Virus record (IMG/VR): IMGVR_UViG_3300045996_002286
Location: 1 to 47,500 of that record
Strand: one strand, 5' to 3'
Length of the DNA: 47,500 bases
Origin: a virus
Shown: in pieces, positions 9,134 through 17,799 of the stretch
Layout: the number at the start of each line of letters is the position of its first letter
How positions within the stretch are numbered: position 1 is the first letter of the stretch
Made by a program: the position numbers and the translations under genes
Notes under the pieces: model-generated
Databases searched by the model: none
Told to the model about the DNA's origin: nothing
Seen by the model: only the letters and a program-made list of their open reading frames with translations

Positions 9134-12100
9134 ATGCTGACCCCGGAAGAACTCGCCCGCCAGATCGCGGAGCAAGAGGGGCGACTGAAGCCCGCTGCCC
9201 CGAAGCCGGTCGATGCGGCGATGGCGCGGGCGCGTCAGGTGGGCCAGGCGCGGGCCGTGTCCCCCGTTGCTCCGGTGGTCGATGACGATGATTGGGATGC
9301 CGCGCTGAACCGGATCGCGGCCAAGCACGGTGTTACCCCCGGCTCCGGGGTCCGCACGCGGAAGCAGCAAGACGACCTGATCCGAGGCGGGCGCACGCTA
9401 GCGGAGAACTCTTACCACCTCTCCACGGATCGACCCCGGCGCGGGGCGCGAGACTTCGGCGGCAAGCCGGAGAATATGCTCGCATTCGCACGGGAGGTGG
9501 ATGAACTGTACGGCAAAGACCTCGCCGAACTGATCCACACCCCTTACCGCGCCCCGAAGAACCCCGTCACCCGCAAAGCGCATTACGACCACGTACACGT
9601 CGCCTGGGGTCGCCCGTACGCCAAGACGCCCGAAGAGTTGGCCCGCGAAATCGCGGAGACGGAAGGCCGGGCCGGGAAGCGCGCTGCCGCCCCTGCGGAG
9701 GAAATCTCCCCCGAAGACCTGGCGCGACAGATTGCGACCACGGAAGGCCGCGCCCGCCCGACCAGCACCCCCGCCACCGGCCTGACGCCTGCGATGGCGA
9801 ACCGGGGCGTGCCGATGCTCCCGCCGATCCCTGGCGCGGGCATGGCTCCGGGTGGCCCGCCAGCCAAGGGGCGGATGCAGACGCCGCGCGAAGAAGTGCG
9901 GATCATCCCGCCCGAGCAGGCTGGACCGCCACGCCCCACCATCCCCGACCCCGCAGGCCCGCGCGCCTACAACCCCGCCTTGCGCCAACCGACGCGCGCC
10001 CGTCAGGGCTGGGAACACCTGGGTCGAGGCTTGCAGCAGGCTCTCGCGCCGATTGCCACCGGTCGCAGCGACGAACAGCTTACCGGCTGGCGCAGAGACG
10101 TGGCTGCTGGGAAGGCTCCCGCCTTCAGCATCCTCTCTGCGCGTCCCGAAGTGGCTGCGCGCCAGGTGCAGGAACTCTCGCAGCTACAAAACACGCTGGC
10201 GCAGCAGGTTATCCAACCGCGTATCTCCCGCTCCGGTAAGCTGATCGAAACCAGCACCGGGGAGATGCGCCACGCGCCGGACTTCCGCGCGGCCTTCCAG
10301 GGGATGAATGCGGCGGCAGTGCGGAAAGAACTCGCCAAGCGCGGCGTGAAGCTGACCCCTTTTCAGCAGCAGAACCTGGCGGCGGCGCTGGAGTTTGAGG
10401 CACGCCGACCGTTCGCGGAACGGGACCGGGCCGGGAATATCGCTCTCGATGTGGCGGTAAACGTTGGCGCGGCAGCGGTCGGCGGTAAGGCCGCGCAGTC
10501 ACTCGCTGGCCCGCTCTCCCGCATCGGCAACCCGATCGTACAGGCCGCTGCTCGTCTCGGCACCGAAGGCGCAGTGAGCGGCGGTATCCAGCAGCCGTTG
10601 ACGCGCAAGCTGGTAGACCCGAACGCCACGCCGCAAGACCTGGCATGGGAGGGGTTTGTCGGCATTGGCGCAGGCGGCTTTGGCGGCGGCGCTCTGGGCG
10701 CTGGCGGCGAAGCCCTCTCGCGGTTCCTCGCTCGCCCACGTCTCGGCGCTCCGCAGATCCCGCCCCGTACCGCGCCCCTCCGTCCGGAGGCAACACGCAC
10801 CTCCGCGCCTCCGCGTCCGGAGGGAAGCCTGCCGGTGGACCGGGGCACCGCTGGCCGATTTGTCTCCCCCGGTAAGGGTAAGCCTGCTGCGCGAGTGCCG
10901 ACGCTCGAAACCGCTACCGGCTCCATGCGCCTCACCCCTGGCGTGGAAGTGGAAGCGCCGCGTCTCTCGGGCAAGGTCCGCTTCAAGGTGGAGCGCGTAG
11001 ACGAAAAGGGGATCGTGCATCTGACCGCGCCCAACGGGACCAAGGCGCAGGCGGTGAAGACAGAATTGCGTGCGCCGGAAACCTATGCGCCAGTTGGACC
11101 GTACCGCGCAACCGGCGAAAAGATCACGCCGAAGCCGAAGGCTGCTGATCCGGAACGGCTCGGTCTCATCAAAGACGAGTGGCGGCAGGTGCAGGCCGCG
11201 CTGGATGATCTGGACGCGAAAGCGCCAACCCTCACCCTGAAGGAATGGAAGGATCAGGCGTACTTCCGCTCTCCGTCTCGTGGCGTGATGAAGTGGGGTT
11301 CCGAATACGACCGCCCGCTGACACGCCAGGAAGCGCACATGCTGAACCAGCGGCGCTCTCGGATGCTTTCGGATGAGAACCTGCAGGAGATGCCGTTGGC
11401 GGTTGCTGGAGAGCCGCCAAAAACCCGGCTGCAGATGGAGTTCCTCGACCGGGATTGGGCAGAGGGGCGAGCCTCGCAGCATCGCGATCTGGTGGAACAG
11501 GCACTCGCGGACGGAAAAACCGTGCCGCCGCAGGTGCTGGCAGACTATCCCGACCTTGCCAGCAAAGCGCCGCCTGCTGCCCCACCACCGGCCCCGAAAG
11601 CGCGGGTGGCCAAGCCGAAAACAGTAGCAGAACCGCCGCCCGCAGCGACCCCTACGCCCAAACCGGTTCAGCCCCCAGCGCCGACGCCCCGCCCCGCTCT
11701 CCCGCCCAAGCCGAAGCCCGCCCCTACGCCCCGCGTAGAAGCCGCGCCGCCTGCCGCTACCGGCCCCGGCACCATCGACAAGCCGACGCTAGACCAGCTC
11801 ATCGGGCGCGTCTCGACCAGGGGCAAGCTGCCGCGCGCCGAGCTACGGAAGCAGCTGGGGCAACTGACGAAGAACGTCGAGGGGGATTATGACCTCACGC
11901 CGCAGCAGGTCGCCACGCTGGAGAGTATGCTCAAGACGGCGAAGTATGACCAGCCGACAGAAGACCTGATCCGTGCGGGCTGGAAGACGCCCGCACCCGG
12001 TTCCTCGACGGAAGCATTTGTGCGCTACCGGAAAGAGGAGCGGGCCAGGGCGGCGGCAGCGAAGGCGGAAGCCCTACCACAACCCGCCGCAGCCGTGGGG

Positions 12101-15100
12101 AGAGTGCCCAAAACAGCACCGGAACCCCCGAAAAGTGCACAGCCGAAGCCGCGCAAGGGTGAACTTGTCACCGCGCCCCGAACCTCTACGGAACTGCCAG
12201 AAGGCGACCTTTCCAGCGTGCCAGAGGCGCAGCTTCAGAACGCGACCGCACGGCTGCGGCGGGAAGGAGCGAGCTACGAAGCGCGGTTGGAGAAGCTGGA
12301 AGCGGAGCTGGATGCCGCCAAGACCGTTGAGCAGGAAACGGCAATCGCGGCCCGCATTGACGCCCTGGAAACGGAATGGGGCGCGCTTGACGCGCAGGTT
12401 GGACGCGCAGAAACGGAACTGCTACGCCGCCGCAAGCCAGACGCCCCCATCACTGAACTTTCCGAAGGTGGCCTGAACGCTCGCGGTTCGAAAGCCCCGC
12501 CCACGCGCCCGCGCATCGAACCGGCTCCGCTCCCTGGCGGCAGCACGAAACGCCTCGCGGAAATCGTCACGGACCTGGGCGCGGCGGTGAACAAGCGCAT
12601 CCAGATCGGCACGCCTTCGCGCGGAGCCAGGGGCACCTATTACCCCGGCAGCACGAAGACCGTTATCCGCAACTCCGGCAACCTCTCCACCACGGCGCAC
12701 GAAATCGGCCACGTTCTGGATGATCGTTTCGGCCTGGTGAAGCCGTGGAACCAGAAGCGGGTCCGTTCCCCCTTTGACGCGGAACTGCTCCCCCACTTCT
12801 CGCAGCACGGCTCTCCGATGTCCACGCTGGCCGGAAAGCGGCTGGAGGCGGTTGCGGAGTTCACCCGAGCGTACATCCTCAACCCTGCCGAAGCAAAAAA
12901 GCAAGCGCCCGCATTTTTCGCCCACTTCGAGCGGGAAGTGCCTGCTGATATCCGTCGCGCGCTCATCTCCTCCGGCGTCGAAATCCGCAAGCTGCAAGGG
13001 ATGCCCGCGACCGACCGCCTGCTGGCGAACGTGCGGATGGAGCCGACGAAGGTTCCCCTGAAGGAGCAGGCGCAGACCGCCGTACGCGGCACCGGCACCG
13101 GCTTTGAGACAACGAAGGTAGACCAACTGCGGGCGATGGTGCTGGATGACCTGGACCCGATCATGCGGGGCATTGCCCGCGCCGAGGAGTTGCAGGGGAA
13201 GCAGGCACCGCTGCCGAGCGACGACCCGGCGCTGCTGATCCGGCTGCACGCGGGTGTAAACGGGAAGATCCAGAACGTCTTTGAGCGGGGGATGGTCGAC
13301 ACTCAGGGCAAGCGCATCGCCAGCCTGGAAGGCGGCTTTGCGAAACTCCTGGAACCGCTGGACCGCTCGACGGAAGCGACGCTGCGGCGAGAACAGGCGG
13401 AAGTGGTCGCCTATATGATCGCCCAACGCACGAAGCACGTTGGACAGAAGGCGAAGGCGGCAGGCGGCTCCCTCTACGCGCCCACCGTGACCGGCGCAGG
13501 CGGTGGCCTGGAACCGGACGTGCTGCAAGCGGAGAAGGTGATCGGGGAACACCTGGCTCGACCCGCCGCGCACCGTGCCCGCATCGAGGCAGCGGCGAAG
13601 CTGTACCGGGAGTGGTCCGACAGCCTGCTGGATTACCTGGCGGAGAGTGGCCGCTACTCGAAGGAAGCCGTGCAGGCGATCCGCGACGAAAACCCGTACT
13701 ACGTGGACCTGCATCGAGTGCTAGGGGAAGATACCTCCGTACCGGGCCGACCGGCAGCCGGAAGCGGCAAGAAGCTGGGCAGCGCCTCACAGGTGATCCA
13801 GCAGTTTAAGGGTAGCGCGAAGACCATCGACAACCCGTATGCGAACCTGATGGAGCAGACGGCACGGGCGATCAAGGAAGCCGACCGGAACGTTGCCATG
13901 CGGAAGTTCCGCGACTTGCTGGTGAACCCGCGCGGCATCCACCAGGGCAAGCCGATTGACCTGTCCGCCATCGGCAACCGCGTGCCCGCCAGTTCCACCG
14001 AGCCGAACCTCATCACGATCTACGTGGACGGCAAGGCCGAGAAGTGGAAGTTTGACGACGGCATCTACCAGGCGCTTCAGAACTGGGGACGCATCCCCAC
14101 CGACTGGTTCCCTACCTACCTCGCCTCATTCACCCGGGCGGCGATCACGCACAGCCCCGCGTTTGCAATCCGCAACTTCATCCGGGACACCATCGAGCGG
14201 AAAGTATCCTCGCCGGTAGACAGCGGCCTGCGGGATCTGGCGGCAGGGGTAACGCAGGTGGGGCGCGATGACCTGCAACTGGCAGGCGGCTCCCAGGCGG
14301 GCCACTACCTGAAGGACAAGCTGAACTACCACCGGGAGCAGACGAAGATCATCCGGAAGCTGGCGCAGGACAAGAACATGCTTGTCGTTGGCCTGCAAGA
14401 CCTGGGGCGGGTGGCGGTGGAGTTGGGGGAGAAGTCGGAACAGGCGAACCGGCTCGCGGAATACAACGCCGCCCTGAAGTACGCGACCGACCGGCTGGGC
14501 TACGGTGAGCGGGACGCGCAACTGTACGCCGCCAACAAGGCGCGGGAACTGATCGACTTCGCGCAGGCCGGGGCGCTGGTGCGGGAAATCAACCGTTACG
14601 TGCCGTTCACGAACGCACAGGTGCAGGGTCTACGGCGCTCGGTGCGGCTGATGAAGGAACGTCCTGCCGTCTTCGTGGCGAAGTGGGCAGGCTACGTGGT
14701 CGCGCCGACGCTGGCCGTCTACGCCTACAACCAGGCGGCGGGCACGATGAAGGAGTACCAGCAGCTACCCACCTATCAGCGCGATTTGTTCTGGAACTTC
14801 AAGGCGGGCGACCGCTGGATCAGCATTCCCAAGCCGCACGAGTTGGGCGTGCTGGCGTCCGGCGTGGAGCGAACCCTGGACCGCGCCTTCGGGAACAAGC
14901 GGGCCTTTGAGGGCTACAGCGGCACCCTGTCGAAGCAGTTGATGCCGGTGGAAGATGTGCCGATCCTGGGCGGTGTTGGGCCCCTGGTGGAAGCAAAGGC
15001 TAACCGGGACCTGTTCCGAGACAGGCCGATCGTACCGCAGCACGAGGCAGGCCGCGCCCTGGAACTGCGGGAAGGCACCAAAAACGCCTCACGCATCGGG

Positions 15101-15484
15101 CAGGCGCTCCAGTCCGTCATCAAGCAGGACGCGCGGAGCATCGACTTCGTAATCCGCGGGATGACGGGCGGGTTGGGCGATCTGACGCTCCGCGCTTCGG
15201 ACATCGGGAAACCAGACAGCCTGCGCGGCACCGGGGAAGCGGCTCTCGGCCTGACGAAGCGTCCTCCGCTCTACAACGCCCGCGATGTGCAGTACGACCT
15301 GAAGCGCGCCGAGGAATTGAACCGTGGGAGCGATCCCCGTGTGAAGAACCTGATCCGGATGCTGCGCCGGGCGGCGGATGCTAAGGGCGCGGAGAAGGCG
15401 CGACGAGAGGAGCAGGCACGAGACTTCGCTACCCGGCTGCGCGGTTCCCTGGAGCGGATGAAGCCGAAGCAGCCTCGGCGCTAG
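9134..15484 (+). CDS. Giant polyvalent ejection protein: M15-type peptidase, HEIGH zinc peptidase motif, LPD38-like C-terminus
   Basis: A 2116-residue protein starting directly after the previous stop. (a) A 16-residue unit, PE[ED]LAR[QE]IA..EGR, occurs at residues 3-18, 165-180 and 192-207. (b) Between copies 1 and 2 lies a domain resembling peptidoglycan M15 peptidases, with candidate zinc ligands H95, D107 and H155 (SYH, GARDF, HVHVAW). (c) A Gly/Ala-rich hydrophobic region follows near residues 430-530. (d) A Pro-rich linker lies near 810-880. (e) A zincin motif HEIGH sits at 1189-1193 with candidate third ligand E1242. (f) The C-terminal part has RYVPFTNAQVQGLRR (about 1817) and a hydrophobic helix (about 1845-1870), typical of LPD38 polyvalent proteins. 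It is probably ejected with the DNA and may cut peptidoglycan or host proteins on entry (inference). Confidence 0.7.
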   Translation: MLTPEELARQIAEQEGRLKPAAPKPVDAAMARARQVGQARAVSPVAPVVDDDDWDAALNRIAAKHGVTPGSGVRTRKQQDDLIRGGRTLAENSYHLSTDRPRRGARDFGGKPENMLAFAREVDELYGKDLAELIHTPYRAPKNPVTRKAHYDHVHVAWGRPYAKTPEELAREIAETEGRAGKRAAAPAEEISPEDLARQIATTEGRARPTSTPATGLTPAMANRGVPMLPPIPGAGMAPGGPPAKGRMQTPREEVRIIPPEQAGPPRPTIPDPAGPRAYNPALRQPTRARQGWEHLGRGLQQALAPIATGRSDEQLTGWRRDVAAGKAPAFSILSARPEVAARQVQELSQLQNTLAQQVIQPRISRSGKLIETSTGEMRHAPDFRAAFQGMNAAAVRKELAKRGVKLTPFQQQNLAAALEFEARRPFAERDRAGNIALDVAVNVGAAAVGGKAAQSLAGPLSRIGNPIVQAAARLGTEGAVSGGIQQPLTRKLVDPNATPQDLAWEGFVGIGAGGFGGGALGAGGEALSRFLARPRLGAPQIPPRTAPLRPEATRTSAPPRPEGSLPVDRGTAGRFVSPGKGKPAARVPTLETATGSMRLTPGVEVEAPRLSGKVRFKVERVDEKGIVHLTAPNGTKAQAVKTELRAPETYAPVGPYRATGEKITPKPKAADPERLGLIKDEWRQVQAALDDLDAKAPTLTLKEWKDQAYFRSPSRGVMKWGSEYDRPLTRQEAHMLNQRRSRMLSDENLQEMPLAVAGEPPKTRLQMEFLDRDWAEGRASQHRDLVEQALADGKTVPPQVLADYPDLASKAPPAAPPPAPKARVAKPKTVAEPPPAATPTPKPVQPPAPTPRPALPPKPKPAPTPRVEAAPPAATGPGTIDKPTLDQLIGRVSTRGKLPRAELRKQLGQLTKNVEGDYDLTPQQVATLESMLKTAKYDQPTEDLIRAGWKTPAPGSSTEAFVRYRKEERARAAAAKAEALPQPAAAVGRVPKTAPEPPKSAQPKPRKGELVTAPRTSTELPEGDLSSVPEAQLQNATARLRREGASYEARLEKLEAELDAAKTVEQETAIAARIDALETEWGALDAQVGRAETELLRRRKPDAPITELSEGGLNARGSKAPPTRPRIEPAPLPGGSTKRLAEIVTDLGAAVNKRIQIGTPSRGARGTYYPGSTKTVIRNSGNLSTTAHEIGHVLDDRFGLVKPWNQKRVRSPFDAELLPHFSQHGSPMSTLAGKRLEAVAEFTRAYILNPAEAKKQAPAFFAHFEREVPADIRRALISSGVEIRKLQGMPATDRLLANVRMEPTKVPLKEQAQTAVRGTGTGFETTKVDQLRAMVLDDLDPIMRGIARAEELQGKQAPLPSDDPALLIRLHAGVNGKIQNVFERGMVDTQGKRIASLEGGFAKLLEPLDRSTEATLRREQAEVVAYMIAQRTKHVGQKAKAAGGSLYAPTVTGAGGGLEPDVLQAEKVIGEHLARPAAHRARIEAAAKLYREWSDSLLDYLAESGRYSKEAVQAIRDENPYYVDLHRVLGEDTSVPGRPAAGSGKKLGSASQVIQQFKGSAKTIDNPYANLMEQTARAIKEADRNVAMRKFRDLLVNPRGIHQGKPIDLSAIGNRVPASSTEPNLITIYVDGKAEKWKFDDGIYQALQNWGRIPTDWFPTYLASFTRAAITHSPAFAIRNFIRDTIERKVSSPVDSGLRDLAAGVTQVGRDDLQLAGGSQAGHYLKDKLNYHREQTKIIRKLAQDKNMLVVGLQDLGRVAVELGEKSEQANRLAEYNAALKYATDRLGYGERDAQLYAANKARELIDFAQAGALVREINRYVPFTNAQVQGLRRSVRLMKERPAVFVAKWAGYVVAPTLAVYAYNQAAGTMKEYQQLPTYQRDLFWNFKAGDRWISIPKPHELGVLASGVERTLDRAFGNKRAFEGYSGTLSKQLMPVEDVPILGGVGPLVEAKANRDLFRDRPIVPQHEAGRALELREGTKNASRIGQALQSVIKQDARSIDFVIRGMTGGLGDLTLRASDIGKPDSLRGTGEAALGLTKRPPLYNARDVQYDLKRAEELNRGSDPRVKNLIRMLRRAADAKGAEKARREEQARDFATRLRGSLERMKPKQPRR

Positions 15485-15669
15485 CGCCAGCTACCCTGCG
15501 GTTTTTCAGCCGTCGTCACCCACTTCTGCGCCCGCCCCGTGATCCGATCCACGCGGCGGAACGGTGCCCACTCGCCACTCTGGAAATAGATGTAGCGGGT
15601 CGGCCAGACGAAGCAGAGGAACAGCAACACCACCAGCCCGCCTACGACCCAGATCAGCCTATCTCGCAC
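15481..15669 (-). CDS. Small single-span membrane protein
   Basis: On the reverse strand a 62-residue protein starts at a GTG preceded by GGAGG six bases upstream. One strong transmembrane helix spans about residues 5-25 (LIWVVGGLVVLLFLCFVW), followed by a basic and aromatic cytoplasmic or periplasmic tail. Its stop codon overlaps the stop of the giant ejection gene in the palindrome CTAG, so the two genes converge. No family was recognised. Being reverse-oriented beside the acyltransferase gene, it may belong to the accessory module rather than to virion assembly. Confidence 0.55.
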   Translation of the reverse strand: MRDRLIWVVGGLVVLLFLCFVWPTRYIYFQSGEWAPFRRVDRITGRAQKWVTTAEKPQGSWR

Positions 15670-15747
15670 GTCACACCTCCCCCTTCCACTGAAACACAAC
15701 TTTATCTTGCAGGATACGGCCCAATTCCAGGCGAATAACAGCGCCGT

Positions 15748-16845
15748 ATGCTACCGAAGCCCCGCAACGAAACCCTGGATTACCTGCGGGGCCTGCTGGC
15801 CCTCTCGGTGATGGCGTACCACTACCTTTCCTGGGCCGGGGTAATGCTACCGTGGCCGCTGAACCAGACCTTGCAGCGCCTCGGCATCTACGGGGTTTCC
15901 GCGTTCTACGTCCTCTCGGGCGCGGCGCTGGGACTGGTATACGCCAACCGGGAAGTAAATCGCCCATTCCTGCGCGAATTTGCTGCTAAGCGGTTCTGGC
16001 GCATCGTGCCCCTCTTCTGGCTGGCGTCCTTCCTGGCGATCCTACCGCCCCTGTGGGTCGCCGCCCTGCGCCACAACCCGGCGCTCGCCCCTGATCCGCT
16101 ACGGGTGCTGCTGAACTTCTCCCTGCTGTTCGCCTGGGTGCAGCCACACGCAGCGCTGACCGTGGGCGGGTGGAGCATCGGAAACGAGCTGGTGTTCTAC
16201 AGCCTTTTTCCGTTCCTCCTGCTGGCGCTCCGTTCGCGCGGCCGGTGGCTGGTAGCGGTGGGCATGGCGGCGCTGACCGCGTTTTTCGCGTTCCGGGTCC
16301 TCTCGCCCGCCGTGCCGCTGCCGGAGCAGTGGGTCGCGTACGTGCATCCGCTGAACCAGATCCATTTCTTCGCGGGCGGCGTGGGGATCGGGCTGTTCAC
16401 GCGGGCGCACCCGAAACTCCCTGCCCTCCCGCTTCAGGCGCTGGCCCTGGCGACGGCGCTGCTGTTCGTCTCCTGGCCTGCGGCGACCCCTGCCGCGCTT
16501 GTCTCTGGTTGGGCGCGGCTGCTGTTCTCCCTGCTGGCGCTGGCGGCGTGCTTCGCGGCGGCAACCTGGGGCCGGCCACTTCCGGGTTGGCCTGCCAGGG
16601 CGCTCCGGTGGCTGGGCGGGGTCTCCTATTCCCTGTATCTGCTCCATCCGCTGGTGTGGTACTGGCTGACGGTCCCGCTGCGCAGGCTGCACTCGCCGCT
16701 GCTCATCCTGGCGCTGGCCGTACCGGTGTCCCTGGCGCTGGCGCATCTCTGCTACCAACGGCTGGAACTGCCCGCGCAGCGTTGGGGGCGGAGGCGGCTG
16801 GAGGAGAAACCGGACGCAGCGGCGCAAAGAGCGCCATGCTCGTAA
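15748..16845 (+). CDS. Acyltransferase 3 family membrane protein
   Basis: A 365-residue integral membrane protein with about ten hydrophobic segments. The N-terminus carries the family signature DYLRGLLALSVMAYHYLSW (R14 and the putative catalytic H25), followed by YGVSAFYVLSG. Further typical stretches are KRFWRIVPLFWLA and SYSLYLLHPLVWYWL. Members of this family transfer acyl groups, usually acetyl, to lipopolysaccharide, peptidoglycan or other surface sugars. Phage copies are known to change host antigens in lysogens and block superinfection. The gene lies between the tail module and the integrase, the usual place for such cargo. Its substrate cannot be read from the sequence. Confidence 0.85.
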   Translation: MLPKPRNETLDYLRGLLALSVMAYHYLSWAGVMLPWPLNQTLQRLGIYGVSAFYVLSGAALGLVYANREVNRPFLREFAAKRFWRIVPLFWLASFLAILPPLWVAALRHNPALAPDPLRVLLNFSLLFAWVQPHAALTVGGWSIGNELVFYSLFPFLLLALRSRGRWLVAVGMAALTAFFAFRVLSPAVPLPEQWVAYVHPLNQIHFFAGGVGIGLFTRAHPKLPALPLQALALATALLFVSWPAATPAALVSGWARLLFSLLALAACFAAATWGRPLPGWPARALRWLGGVSYSLYLLHPLVWYWLTVPLRRLHSPLLILALAVPVSLALAHLCYQRLELPAQRWGRRRLEEKPDAAAQRAPCS

Positions 16846-17036
16846 AACTCCCCTGGCGTTGCGAGGTGTGCGGCTCTCGCCTGAAGTGGCCGGAGGTGCG
16901 CCAGGGGCTGTTCCCGCGCACTGAACGCACCTATCCGTTCGAGACGATGAAAGGCGGGGAGAGGAAAGAACGCCCGGTGCGGTGGCTGTGCGTCCGCTGT
17001 GAGCGACGCGCCGTACGCCACCGCGAGAACGATTAG
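16836..17036 (+). CDS. Zinc-ribbon-like small protein
   Basis: A 66-residue basic protein whose ATG overlaps the end of the acyltransferase gene by 10 bases. Two CxxC pairs (CEVC at residues 9-12 and CVRC near residue 52) about 40 residues apart suggest one zinc-binding ribbon. It is the last gene before a strong terminator and its stop codon touches the terminator stem. No function is known. It is likely co-expressed with the acyltransferase. Confidence 0.6.
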   Translation: MLVKLPWRCEVCGSRLKWPEVRQGLFPRTERTYPFETMKGGERKERPVRWLCVRCERRAVRHREND

Positions 17037-17072
17037 CCCCCTGCTGGTACGCGCGTACCAGCAGGGGGCTTT
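17036..17072 (+). terminator. Rho-independent terminator, perfect 15-bp stem
   Basis: Left arm 17036-17050 (GCCCCCTGCTGGTAC) and right arm 17055-17069 are perfect reverse complements around the loop GCGC, followed by TTT. It closes the accessory plus-strand unit and also separates it from the convergent minus-strand genes. The run of T is short. Confidence 0.85.
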
Positions 17073-17084
17073 GCTGCGTACGGG

Positions 17085-17264
17085 CTAGTTGCCTAGGCGA
17101 CGCAGCTTCTCTCGCAGCTCTGACAGGACTGGATTATCTTCCGCCATACCCTGTGCTTCGGCCTTTCGCAGCACGTTCTGCATAAACTCCCGCTGTCGCT
17201 TGCGCCCCTCGGCGTCTGAAGCGATCCATGTGTCAGGGCTCTTCCCTGCTTGCGTCTCCCTCAT
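17085..17264 (-). CDS. Small charged helical protein
   Basis: A 59-residue protein. I chose the ATG at 17264 because a GGAGG lies eight bases upstream; a start seven codons further up has no clear binding site. It is rich in Arg, Lys, Glu and Gln and probably helical (REFMQNVLRKAEAQG, LSELREKLRRLG). It is the last gene of the minus-strand unit and ends 13 bases from the plus-strand terminator. Function unknown. Confidence 0.5.
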   Translation of the reverse strand: MRETQAGKSPDTWIASDAEGRKRQREFMQNVLRKAEAQGMAEDNPVLSELREKLRRLGN

Positions 17265-17411
17265 CCCCTCACCCTCCATTCCCACCCACAGAATTGTCTC
17301 TTCTGTCGCCCAAATCAGCGCGCCACCGCTCCCGCCTGCCCATCGCCTGGCTGTTCCTCGACCCGATCCGGGGCGGCAGATACGATTGTGGCGCAGGGAA
17401 GGGGCACAGAA

Positions 17412-17630
17412 CTAGGCGGCCACAGCAACCTCTTCCTGCGGCAGTTCTTCCCGCACCCTCGCGGCAATCCACAACTCCTCGTATGCGCAGCACTCCACGT
17501 CGTTATCGTGCCAGGCGTAGTTTCGCAAGTCGTTCAGTTCTACGCCTACCCCCGCCGCGCAATGCGGGCAGACCTCACGGGCGCGGCTTTCGAGCAGTTC
17601 CGCCAGTAATGCTTTCTGTCGCTCGTTCAT
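17412..17630 (-). CDS. Small protein with CxxC motif
   Basis: A 72-residue protein with CPHC near residues 20-23 and a second pair of adjacent cysteines (ECCAYEELW) about 25 residues later, so a small zinc-binding fold is possible. The ATG at 17630 is preceded by AGGA and a G-rich stretch. It overlaps the gene upstream by 56 bases in another frame, which lowers confidence that both are translated. About 147 bases without a clear gene follow before the next minus-strand gene. Confidence 0.5.
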   Translation of the reverse strand: MNERQKALLAELLESRAREVCPHCAAGVGVELNDLRNYAWHDNDVECCAYEELWIAARVREELPQEEVAVAA

Positions 17631-17778
17631 CCCCCACCATCCTTTCCTCATCCTCGCTCCAAGCCAGACACCACCCCACCTTCCACGCGTGCGCCTTCGC
17701 CCCGGTCCAGACGCACTCCCCAAGCGCCAACCCCATGCGATACGCCGCTGCGCCTGCGAGCTGGTAGCGGTTCATCAT
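17575..17778 (-). CDS. Small hypothetical protein
   Basis: A 67-residue protein starting at tandem ATGs (17778, 17775) preceded by GGGGGAT. It has a Gly/Ala-rich helical N-terminus (YQLAGAAAYRMGLALGE) and several Trp residues, then a charged tail. It begins 21 bases after the end of the 149-residue gene, as in an operon. Its end overlaps the CxxC protein gene by 56 bases. Function unknown. Confidence 0.4.
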   Translation of the reverse strand: MMNRYQLAGAAAYRMGLALGECVWTGAKAHAWKVGWCLAWSEDEERMVGDERATESITGGTARKPRP

Positions 17779-17799
17779 CAGCGATCCCCCAAGAACATT

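Noticed and set aside
12422-13714. 430-codon reverse-strand open frame opposite the giant ejection gene
   Set aside because: GC-rich coding DNA keeps antisense frames open. The plus-strand frame has recognisable domains and the antisense protein has none.
1-15484. Diversity-generating retroelement linked to tail proteins
   Set aside because: No reverse transcriptase is present and no template/variable repeat pair was noticed.
16170-16835. Open frame overlapping the acyltransferase in another frame
   Set aside because: Only its last 66 codons (16836-17036) have independent support; the rest is a shadow of the acyltransferase.
17318-17410. 30-codon reverse-strand frame after the CxxC gene
   Set aside because: No ribosome binding site and no recognisable features; coverage of a 147-base gap alone is not enough.
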